From assembly GCA_937898635.1 (NCBI GenBank), contig CALEJW010000224.1, positions 1 to 27,888 on the forward strand: DNA of 27,888 bases, given 5' to 3'. Source of the stretch: an uncultured Pseudomonadota bacterium (GTDB taxonomy: Bacteria > Pseudomonadota > Gammaproteobacteria > Burkholderiales > Usitatibacteraceae). Below are positions 14,000 to 20,531 of the stretch, piece after piece; position 1 is the first letter of the stretch, and the number at the start of each line of letters is the position of its first letter. A model generated the notes under the pieces. The model was not told where the DNA came from and did not search any database. It saw only the letters and a list, made by a program, of their open reading frames with translations. The translations under genes and the position numbers were made by a program.

Positions 14000-15708
14000 G
14001 CGGGCTCCTCCAGCGTCGAGGTGTCGCCTTCGGGCAGGCCCAGCTCGCGCGCCTTGAGCAGGCGGCGCATGATCTTGCCGCTCCTCGTGCGCGGCAGCGC
14101 CGGCGAGAAGTCGATCTCCTTCGGCGCCACGGCCGCCCCGAGGCGCTTCCTCGCGTGGGCGAGGATCTCCCTGCGCAGCGCCTCGCCGGGCTCGAAGCCG
14201 GCGCGCAGCATCACGAAGGCCTTCACGACCTCGCCCACGACCGGGTCGGGCTTGCCGATGACGCCGGCCTCGGCGACCGCGGGATGCTCCATGAGGGCGC
14301 TTTCGACCTCGAAGGGCCCGATGAGGTGGCCCGCGGACTTGATCACGTCGTCGGCGCGGCCGACGAACCAGTAGTAGCCGTCGTCGTCGCGCCGCGCGAG
14401 GTCGCCCGAGAGGTACCAGCCGTCGGCGAAGCACTGGCGGTAGCGCTCGTCCTGGCCCAGGTAGCCGCGAAACATCGAGGGCCAGCCGGCGCGCAGGGCG
14501 AGCTCGCCCTCCTCGCCCGCGGCGTGCACGAACTCGAGCCCCTCGTCGCGGCGGTGCACGATGGCCGCCTCGACACCCGGCAGCGGCAGCCCCATCGAGC
14601 CGGGCTTCACGTCCATGGCGATCGTGTTGGCGATCATGATGCCGCCCGTCTCGGTCTGCCACCAGTTGTCGTGGATGGGCATGCCGAACGTCTCCTCGCC
14701 CCACCACACCGCCTCCGGGTTGAGGGGCTCGCCCACGCTCGCGATGAAGCGCAGGTCCGGAAAGGCCGTGCCGCCCGCCATGCCCGTGCCCGCCTTCATG
14801 AGCATGCGGATCGCGGTGGGCGCCGTGTACCACACGCTCACGCGCTCCTCCGCGAGCAGCCGGTACCAGCGCGCGGCGTCGAAGTCCGCCTCGTCCACCA
14901 CGCTCGTCACCCCGTGCACGAGCGGGGTCACGATGCCATAGGAGGTTCCCGTCACCCAGCCCGGGTCCGCGGTGCACCAGAAGACGTCGCCGGGATGCAG
15001 GTCGAGCGCGGCCCTGCCGGTCGCGTAATGCATCACGACCGCCCCGTGGACGTGGACCGCGCCCTTGGGCATGCCCGTGGTCCCGCTCGTGAAGTGCAGG
15101 AAGGAAACGTCGTCTTCCGCGGTGGGCTCCACGTCGCACGCCGGCGAGGCGGCCGCCAGCTCGGCGCGGAACTCCGGCGAGTCGACGCACAGCACGTGCT
15201 GCAGGGTCGGCATCGGGACGGCGATCTTCGCCACCTTCCTGCGGTTGAGCGCCTCGGTGGTGACGAGGACCTTGCCGCGGCCCAGGTTCACGCGCGTGGC
15301 GATGGGCTCCGGGCCGAAGGCGGCGAAGAGCGGCGAGACGGCGGCGCCGAGCTTCAGGCCGCCGAGCACGGCGGCGTAGAGCTCGGGGATGCGCCCGCAG
15401 AGCACGAAGACGGCATCGCCCTTGCGCACGCCCCGCAGCCGCAGCACGTTCGCGAAGCGGCTCGAGGACTCGGAGAGCTCGCGGTACGTGATGGCGCGCG
15501 GGTCGCCGGCGACGGGATGCCAGCGGATGGCCACATGAGCGGCCAGCGGGCCGCGCGCGTGGCGCTCGAGCGCTTCCCAGGCGATGTTGAGGCCGCCGCC
15601 GGGGAGCCCGTCGAGCGCGCGCCGGGCCGCATCCCACCCCAGCGGCGCATTCGGCGCGAGCCGAAGGCTGGCCGCCTTCTTGCGGATGACTGGCGCCCTT
15701 GCGACCAT
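13996..15708 (-). CDS. acsA: AMP-forming acyl-CoA synthetase, acetyl-CoA synthetase-like
   Basis: The 570-residue enzyme of the ANL family activates a carboxylic acid to its CoA thioester through an acyl-adenylate. It has the P-loop SGTTGMPKG (208-216), the WWQTETGG core motif, the YLSGDLARRDDDGYYWFVGRADD hinge region and the C-terminal PRTRSGK with catalytic Lys545, a known acetylation site in Acs enzymes. Length and motifs fit the AcsA-type acetate-CoA ligases; propionate or other short acids are possible. The ATG at 15708 is preferred to in-frame starts further up because GGGGAAG lies eight bases before it and because it leaves the divergent promoter region free. It is first in the operon with E1, E2 and ACP. 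Confidence 0.9.
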   Translation of the reverse strand: MVARAPVIRKKAASLRLAPNAPLGWDAARRALDGLPGGGLNIAWEALERHARGPLAAHVAIRWHPVAGDPRAITYRELSESSSRFANVLRLRGVRKGDAVFVLCGRIPELYAAVLGGLKLGAAVSPLFAAFGPEPIATRVNLGRGKVLVTTEALNRRKVAKIAVPMPTLQHVLCVDSPEFRAELAAASPACDVEPTAEDDVSFLHFTSGTTGMPKGAVHVHGAVVMHYATGRAALDLHPGDVFWCTADPGWVTGTSYGIVTPLVHGVTSVVDEADFDAARWYRLLAEERVSVWYTAPTAIRMLMKAGTGMAGGTAFPDLRFIASVGEPLNPEAVWWGEETFGMPIHDNWWQTETGGIMIANTIAMDVKPGSMGLPLPGVEAAIVHRRDEGLEFVHAAGEEGELALRAGWPSMFRGYLGQDERYRQCFADGWYLSGDLARRDDDGYYWFVGRADDVIKSAGHLIGPFEVESALMEHPAVAEAGVIGKPDPVVGEVVKAFVMLRAGFEPGEALRREILAHARKRLGAAVAPKEIDFSPALPRTRSGKIMRRLLKARELGLPEGDTSTLEEPA

Positions 15709-15739
15709 TTGCGCTTCCCCGCAGAGGAGCTGCCGATCC

Positions 15740-15780
15740 AGTATCGGCGCGGCCGGTCGGCCTCTCTTGACCCCGATCAA
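15740..15780 (-). promoter_or_regulatory. Candidate FNR/ANR box and -10 in the acsA-ppdK divergent region
   Basis: Positions 15767-15780 read TTGAC-CCCG-ATCAA, a 9/10 match to the FNR consensus TTGAT-N4-ATCAA. On the minus strand GATACT (15745-15740) matches four of six -10 positions and predicts a start near 15733, about 41 bases from the centre of the palindrome, as in class II FNR promoters. On the plus strand a weaker GACACT (15802-15807) lies at a similar distance toward ppdK. A five-bp inverted repeat, CCGAT-N5-ATCGG (15733-15747), overlaps the -10. The spacer between the two start codons is 145 bases. Binding is inferred. Confidence 0.5.
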
Positions 15781-15853
15781 CTCCACGGGGGGTGCCGGCG
15801 GGACACTGGCTTCGACAGGCATCGCGCCTCCAAGCCGAGAGGAGAGGAGCACC

Positions 15854-18592
15854 ATGCGCACCCTCACCGCACGCAAGGCCCGCGCGAAACGCACGCGGGC
15901 GAAGACCGCCGAGAAATGGGTCTACCTCTTCTCCGAGGGCAACGCCCGCCGCAAGGACCTCCTCGGCGGCAAGGGCGCGAACCTCGCCGAGATGACGCGC
16001 ATGGGATTGCCCGTGCCGCCGGGTTTCATCGTGTCCACGCGCGCCTGCAACGCCTACCTCGCCGCGGGCGGGTTTCCACCCGGGGCCTGGGCGCAGGTGG
16101 AGAAGGCCCTCGCGAAAGTCGAGCGCCTCGCGGGCAAGCGCCTGGGAGACCCCGCCGACCCCCTCCTCGTCTCCTGCCGCTCGGGCGCGCGCTTCTCGAT
16201 GCCGGGGATGATGGACACGGTGCTCAACATCGGCCTGAACGACGCCGTGGCCGCGGGTCTCGCGAAGCTCACGGGCGACGAGCGCTTCGCGAACGACGCC
16301 TACCGGCGCCTGGTGCAGATGTTCGGGACCGTGGTGCTGGGACTCGCCGACGAGCCCTTCGAGGAGGTCCTCGCGAAGGCGCGCAAGGGCGCGGGCGTGG
16401 CGAACGACGCCGACCTCGACGCGAAGACGCTCGCCGGCGTCACGGCGAGCTTCAAGGCGATCGTGAAGGCTCGCGCGAAGCGCGCCTTTCCCGAGGACCC
16501 GCGCGAGCAGCTGCGCCTCGCGACCGAAGCCGTCTTCAAGTCCTGGAACGGCAAGCGCGCCATCGACTACCGCAACGCCGCGGGCATCGCCCACGACCTC
16601 GGCACGGCGGTGAACATCCAGGCGATGGTGTTCGGCAACCTCGGCAAGGGATCCGGCACCGGCGTCCTCACGACCCGCAACGTGACCGACGGGGAGCCCA
16701 CGCTCGAGGGCGACTGGCTCGCCAACGCCCAGGGCGAGGACGTCGTGGCGGGCACGCGCGCGACGAGGCCCATCGCGGACCTGCGGCGCGAGATGCCGGC
16801 GATCCACGCCGCGCTCGCGCGGCACTGCCGCACGCTCGAGAAGCACTTCCGCGACGTGCAGGACGTGGAGTTCACCATCGAGCGGGGAAAGCTCTGGATG
16901 CTGCAGACGAGGGACGCCAAGCGCACCGCCCAGGCCGCGGTTCGCATCGCCGTGGACCTCGCGGGCTCGCGCCTCATCACGCGCGCCGAGGCCGTCGAGC
17001 GCGTCTCTCCCGACCACGTGGACGCCTTCCTGCACCCGCAGTTCGATCCGGCCGACAAGGCCGCGGCGAAGAAGCGCGGCGACCTCCTCGCCACCGGGCT
17101 CAACGTCTCGCCGGGCGCGGCGAGCGGCGTCCTCGCCTTCGACGCCGACACCGCCGAGCGCTGGGGCGCGAAGGAGAAGAAGGCGGTCATCATGGTCCGG
17201 CCCGAGACCAAGCCCGACGACGTGCACGGCATGCTCGCCGCCCGCGGCATCCTCACCAGCCGCGGCGGGCGCACCAGCCACGCGGCCCTCGTGGCGAGGC
17301 AGTTCGGCAAGCCCGCGGTGGTGGGCGTCTCCGCGATGGAGGTGGACACGGAGCGGCGCGAGTTCGCCATCGCCGGCCGCGTGCTGCGCGAGGGCGACCC
17401 GGTGTCCGTGGACGGCACGACGGGAGAGGTGTTCGCCGGGGCGCTGAAGACCGTGGTGCCGGAGTTCACGGATCCCTACCTCGCGAAGCTCCTCGCCTGG
17501 GCCGACGGCTTCCGCCGCCTCGGCGTGTGGGCCAACGCGGACTACCCGCGCGACGCCACCCGGGCGCGCGGCTACGGCGCCGAGGGCATCGGCCTGTGCC
17601 GCACGGAGCACATGTTCTTCGAGACCGATCGCCTGCCGCTCGTGCAGCAGATGATCCTCGCCACGACGGACGAGGAGCGCGCCGGGCCGCTCGCGAAGCT
17701 CCTGCCCTTCCAGCGCGAGGACTTCGTGGGGCTCTTCCGCGCGATGGACGGCCTGCCCGTCACCATCCGCCTCATCGACCCGCCGCTGCACGAGTTCCTG
17801 CCGAGCCACGACGAGCTCGCGCACGACGTGACGCAGCTGGAGACGCGCGCGGAGTTCGCCGGGGGCAAGGACCCGCTGGGACTCGCGGGCACGCTCGCGC
17901 AGAAGAAGAAGCTCCTCGCCGCGGTCGAGTCGATGCGCGAGGCGAACCCGATGCTGGGGCTTCGCGGCGTGCGCCTGGGCATCCACCTGCCGCAGCTCGT
18001 GCGCATGCAGGTGCGCGCCATCATCGAGGCCGCCTGCCGCTGCAAGCGCGAGGGCGTGCGCGTGCACCCGAAGATCATGATCCCGCTCACGGCGCACAAC
18101 AACGAGCTCAAGGTCGAGGACGCGATCCTCGAGGAAGAGGCCCGGGCGGTCATGAAGGAGCAGGGAACCCGGGTGAAGTACCAGTTCGGGACCATGATCG
18201 AGATCCCGCGCGCGGCGCTCACCGCCGGGGAAATCGCCCGCTACGCCGAGTTCTTCTCCTTCGGCACCAACGACCTCACGCAGACCACCTTCGGGATCTC
18301 CCGCGACGACGCCGAGACGGGATTCCTGCGCGAGTACCTCGAGCGGCGCATCCTTCCCGAGAACCCCTTCGCCACGATCGACCAGGCGGGCGTGGGCAAG
18401 CTCATGGAGATGGGCGTGCGGCTGGGGCGCGAGGTGCGTCCCGACCTCGAGGTCGGCATCTGCGGCGAGCACGGCGGGGATCCCGCCACGATCGCCTTCT
18501 GCCACCGCCTGGGTCTCGACTACGTGAGCTGCTCTCCCTACCGCGTGCCGGTGGCGCGCCTCGCGGCCGCGCAGGCCGCCCTCGCCCGCTAG
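15854..18592 (+). CDS. ppdK: Pyruvate phosphate dikinase
   Basis: This 912-residue protein interconverts pyruvate, ATP and phosphate with PEP, AMP and diphosphate. It has an N-terminal ATP-grasp region (LLGGKGANLAEM; SCRSGARFSMPGMMDTVLNIG), a central phosphohistidine domain with GGRTSHAALVAR (catalytic His476) and a C-terminal PEP/pyruvate barrel (GLCRTEHMFF, FGTNDLTQTT, and GICGEHGGDP with Cys870). Length is normal for bacterial PPDK. The first 20 residues are unusually rich in Arg and Lys. The ATG at 15854 has GGAG nearby in a repeated GAGAGGAGAGGAG leader. It is divergent from the acsA-pdh operon and shares a regulatory spacer with it, which fits a role in making PEP from pyruvate or acetate-linked carbon, or in PPi-linked energy conservation. 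Confidence 0.96.
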   Translation: MRTLTARKARAKRTRAKTAEKWVYLFSEGNARRKDLLGGKGANLAEMTRMGLPVPPGFIVSTRACNAYLAAGGFPPGAWAQVEKALAKVERLAGKRLGDPADPLLVSCRSGARFSMPGMMDTVLNIGLNDAVAAGLAKLTGDERFANDAYRRLVQMFGTVVLGLADEPFEEVLAKARKGAGVANDADLDAKTLAGVTASFKAIVKARAKRAFPEDPREQLRLATEAVFKSWNGKRAIDYRNAAGIAHDLGTAVNIQAMVFGNLGKGSGTGVLTTRNVTDGEPTLEGDWLANAQGEDVVAGTRATRPIADLRREMPAIHAALARHCRTLEKHFRDVQDVEFTIERGKLWMLQTRDAKRTAQAAVRIAVDLAGSRLITRAEAVERVSPDHVDAFLHPQFDPADKAAAKKRGDLLATGLNVSPGAASGVLAFDADTAERWGAKEKKAVIMVRPETKPDDVHGMLAARGILTSRGGRTSHAALVARQFGKPAVVGVSAMEVDTERREFAIAGRVLREGDPVSVDGTTGEVFAGALKTVVPEFTDPYLAKLLAWADGFRRLGVWANADYPRDATRARGYGAEGIGLCRTEHMFFETDRLPLVQQMILATTDEERAGPLAKLLPFQREDFVGLFRAMDGLPVTIRLIDPPLHEFLPSHDELAHDVTQLETRAEFAGGKDPLGLAGTLAQKKKLLAAVESMREANPMLGLRGVRLGIHLPQLVRMQVRAIIEAACRCKREGVRVHPKIMIPLTAHNNELKVEDAILEEEARAVMKEQGTRVKYQFGTMIEIPRAALTAGEIARYAEFFSFGTNDLTQTTFGISRDDAETGFLREYLERRILPENPFATIDQAGVGKLMEMGVRLGREVRPDLEVGICGEHGGDPATIAFCHRLGLDYVSCSPYRVPVARLAAAQAALAR
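18589..18592. other. Second shared CTAG: overlapping stop codons of ppdK and the hydroxyacid dehydrogenase
   Basis: CTAG provides TAG to ppdK (18590-18592) on the plus strand and TAG to the convergent FMN dehydrogenase (18589-18591) on the minus strand. It is the same arrangement as at 7955-7958. No terminator fits between the genes. Confidence 0.9.
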
Positions 18593-19767
18593 GCGGTCGT
18601 GCGCCGCAGGTGCGAGGGCCGCAGCTCGGAGAGGCGGCGGATGCCGAGCATCGCCATGTCGCGGTCGATCTCGGCCGCGAGGATGCGCACCGCGTGCGCC
18701 ACCCCCGCTTCGCCGCCGACCGCGGCGGCGTAGCCGAAGGACCTGCCGAGGAGGACGAACTTCGCCCCCAGCGCGAGCGCCTTCAGGACGTCGGTGCCCC
18801 GGCGCACGCCGCTGTCGAAGATCACCGGCACCTCGCCGCAGGCCTGGGCGACCTCGGCGAGGACGCGCAGCGGGGCGATGGCGCCGTCGAGCTGGCGGCC
18901 GCCGTGGTTGGAGACCACGATCGCGTCCGCGCCGCGGTCGATCGCGCGGCGCGCGTCGTCCGGGTCGAGGATGCCCTTCACCACGAGGCGGCCCTTCCAC
19001 AGCCGGCGGATGAGGTCGTAGTGTCCCCAGTCGAGGTTGCCGCGGTCGGAGAAGTCGCGCAGCACGTCGGGCGAGAGGATGGGCGCGCCGCGCGTGGCGA
19101 AGTTGTTCTCGAAGTGCGGCATCCCGTGGCGCACGAGGGTCGCGAGGAAGGTGCCGAAGAGCCAGCGCGGGTGCGTGATGCCGTCCCACGCGAGGCGCGG
19201 CGTGGGGCGAAGCGGCGTCGAGAAGCCCGCGCGGACGTTGTTCTCCCGGTTGCCCGCCGTGGGCACGTCCACCGTGAGGACGAGGGTGCCGAAGCCCGCG
19301 GCGGCCACCCGCGCGAGGAGCTCCGTGATCGTCTTTTCGTCGCCGGGCAGGTAGGCCTGGAACCACGCGTCGGGCGCCGCCTTCGCCACCTCCTCCAGCC
19401 GGATGAGCGAGGAGCCGCTCATCGCCATCGGGATGTTCGCCTCCCGCGCCGCGTTCGCCATCGCGAGGTCGCCGCGCCAGGCGTAAAGGGCGGCGATGCC
19501 GATGGGCGCGATGCCGAAGGGGTGCGCGTACTCGCGGCCGAGGAGCGCCGTCTGCTGCGAGCGCCCCGACACGCCGGCCAGCACGCGCGGCACGAAGCTC
19601 CACTCGCGGAAGGCCGCGCGGTTGTCCTCGCGGGAGACGTTGTCCTCCACGCCGCCGGAGACGTAGGCGAAGAGCGGGCGCGGCAGGTGGCGGCGGGCGG
19701 CCGCCTCGAAGTCGTCGAGGGAGAGGATGTCGCGAAGGCGGGCGGGGACGGCGGCGGGCGAGGTCAT
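18589..19767 (-). CDS. FMN-dependent 2-hydroxyacid dehydrogenase/oxidase (lactate/glycolate type)
   Basis: The 392-residue enzyme belongs to the LldD/glycolate oxidase/mandelate dehydrogenase family, which oxidises L-2-hydroxyacids to 2-oxoacids with FMN. Conserved features are the N-terminal YVSGGVEDN (the family substrate-binding Tyr), IAPIGIAAL, the TVDVPTAGNRENN strand, SNHGGRQLDG with catalytic His288 and the adjacent Arg, and the FMN phosphate-binding DSGVRRGTD and LGRS. No heme domain or membrane anchor is seen, so the electron acceptor (quinone, cytochrome or oxygen) is unknown. The exact substrate cannot be fixed from motifs, but lactate would feed pyruvate directly to the neighbouring PDH-like complex and PPDK. 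The ATG at 19767 lies 85 bases after the Hcp-family gene on the same strand. Confidence 0.9.
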   Translation of the reverse strand: MTSPAAVPARLRDILSLDDFEAAARRHLPRPLFAYVSGGVEDNVSREDNRAAFREWSFVPRVLAGVSGRSQQTALLGREYAHPFGIAPIGIAALYAWRGDLAMANAAREANIPMAMSGSSLIRLEEVAKAAPDAWFQAYLPGDEKTITELLARVAAAGFGTLVLTVDVPTAGNRENNVRAGFSTPLRPTPRLAWDGITHPRWLFGTFLATLVRHGMPHFENNFATRGAPILSPDVLRDFSDRGNLDWGHYDLIRRLWKGRLVVKGILDPDDARRAIDRGADAIVVSNHGGRQLDGAIAPLRVLAEVAQACGEVPVIFDSGVRRGTDVLKALALGAKFVLLGRSFGYAAAVGGEAGVAHAVRILAAEIDRDMAMLGIRRLSELRPSHLRRTTA

Positions 19768-19811
19768 GGAGCGCGTGCGGTGACGGTGGCGCGAAACGGC
19801 GGCGGCGCGTT

Positions 19812-19837
19812 CCCGGGCGGCGGCGCCGCCGCCCGGG
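19812..19837. terminator. Perfect 26-bp GC palindrome between the Hcp-family gene and the hydroxyacid dehydrogenase
   Basis: The sequence is a perfect inverted repeat centred on GGCGCC, with arms CCCGGGCGGCGGC and GCCGCCGCCCGGG. It lies 15 bases after the Hcp-family stop on the minus strand and 44 bases before the next gene on that strand. As RNA it gives a very stable stem with a short loop. No T-run follows, so it may be a transcriptional barrier, an mRNA 3'-end stabiliser or a protein site. Confidence 0.45.
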
Positions 19838-19852
19838 CCCTCGCGCCGGGGG

Positions 19853-20383
19853 CTAGCAGCTTCCGGAGACGCTGGTGGTGACCGGCGCGCCGAGGGAGCC
19901 GTCGGCGTTCTGCGGCCGGTAGCTCACGACGATCGACGAGGCCCGGAGCGAGACCTGCTCGAGGAGCGCGCCGCCGCCGGAGCCCGATTGCTGCACGGAG
20001 GTCACGTACACCTGGTTCAGCGTGTAGGTGAGGAACTCCTGCTGGCCCTCGCCGGCCTTGCGCATCGCGAGGACGGCGCTCGCGACCTGCGTGCCCATTG
20101 CCGCGGCCGCGAAAAGCGCGGGCGTGGCGCGGTCCACGTACTTCGTGATCGCGAGGTCCTGCACGCAGCCGCGCTTGCCGACCTTGCCTTCCTCCTTCGG
20201 GCTCACGCCCCAGGACCAGGACAGCACGTCGATCTCGTCCTTGTGGCGGGCGTCGGTGGACTCCCCCTTGATGCCGTCGATCTTCAGGAACGCGTCGATC
20301 GCGGCCTGGGCGCTGCCTGCGGCGAGGAGGATGCATGCGGCGAATGCGGGGACGAAGCGTTTCCACGGGGTCGAAGCGGACAT
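19853..20383 (-). CDS. Exported Hcp1-family protein (orphan)
   Basis: The 176-residue protein has a clear Sec signal peptide (MSASTPWKRF, then a hydrophobic stretch, AQA cleavage near residue 27). It is followed by an Hcp1-family domain starting AIDAFLKIDGIKGESTDARHKDEIDVLSWSWG, with ALxxxAAMG-like and QQEFLTYTLNQVYVTSV segments. Hcp normally forms the hexameric tube of type VI secretion and is made in the cytoplasm without a signal peptide. No other type VI gene is in the window. The mature part has two Cys (Cys73 and the C-terminal residue Cys176), which could form a disulfide in the periplasm. AGGAG lies eight bases before the ATG, inside a short palindrome AGGAGACTCCT. Its role could be a periplasmic or extracellular ring protein; function is not established. 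Confidence 0.85.
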   Translation of the reverse strand: MSASTPWKRFVPAFAACILLAAGSAQAAIDAFLKIDGIKGESTDARHKDEIDVLSWSWGVSPKEEGKVGKRGCVQDLAITKYVDRATPALFAAAAMGTQVASAVLAMRKAGEGQQEFLTYTLNQVYVTSVQQSGSGGGALLEQVSLRASSIVVSYRPQNADGSLGAPVTTSVSGSC

Positions 20384-20513
20384 GGAGGAGTCTCCTGGGA
20401 ATCGTTGTCGGAAGGCGCTCTTGGCGGCGCGGCGCGGTCCCCGGATCGCGGCGGGGGGAAACGGCCGGCGCCTAGTCTACCCTGCGGGGGCCGCGCGCGA
20501 CCTTGGGCCCGCG

Positions 20514-20522
20514 TGCTAGGAT
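20514..20522 (+). promoter_or_regulatory. Possible extended -10 of putA giving a very short leader
   Basis: TGCTAGGAT contains an extended -10 TGn and a hexamer (TAGGAT) matching four of six positions. It predicts a transcript start only a few bases before the ATG at 20532, which has no convincing Shine-Dalgarno at normal spacing. The putA mRNA could therefore be nearly leaderless. No -35 is evident. Tentative. Confidence 0.25.
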
Positions 20523-20531
20523 TTTCGCGCC

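Noticed and set aside
13004..19603. A 2199-codon open frame on the minus strand running through the antisense of ppdK
   Set aside because: Its real part is only E1 alpha at the 3' end. The rest is stop-free because the GC-rich codon use of ppdK leaves few stops in other frames, and it shows low-complexity Arg/Ala/His composition with no domain.
19853..20383. A type VI secretion locus around the Hcp-family gene
   Set aside because: No sheath, baseplate, membrane-complex or VgrG gene is present; the neighbours are a metabolic dehydrogenase and putA.
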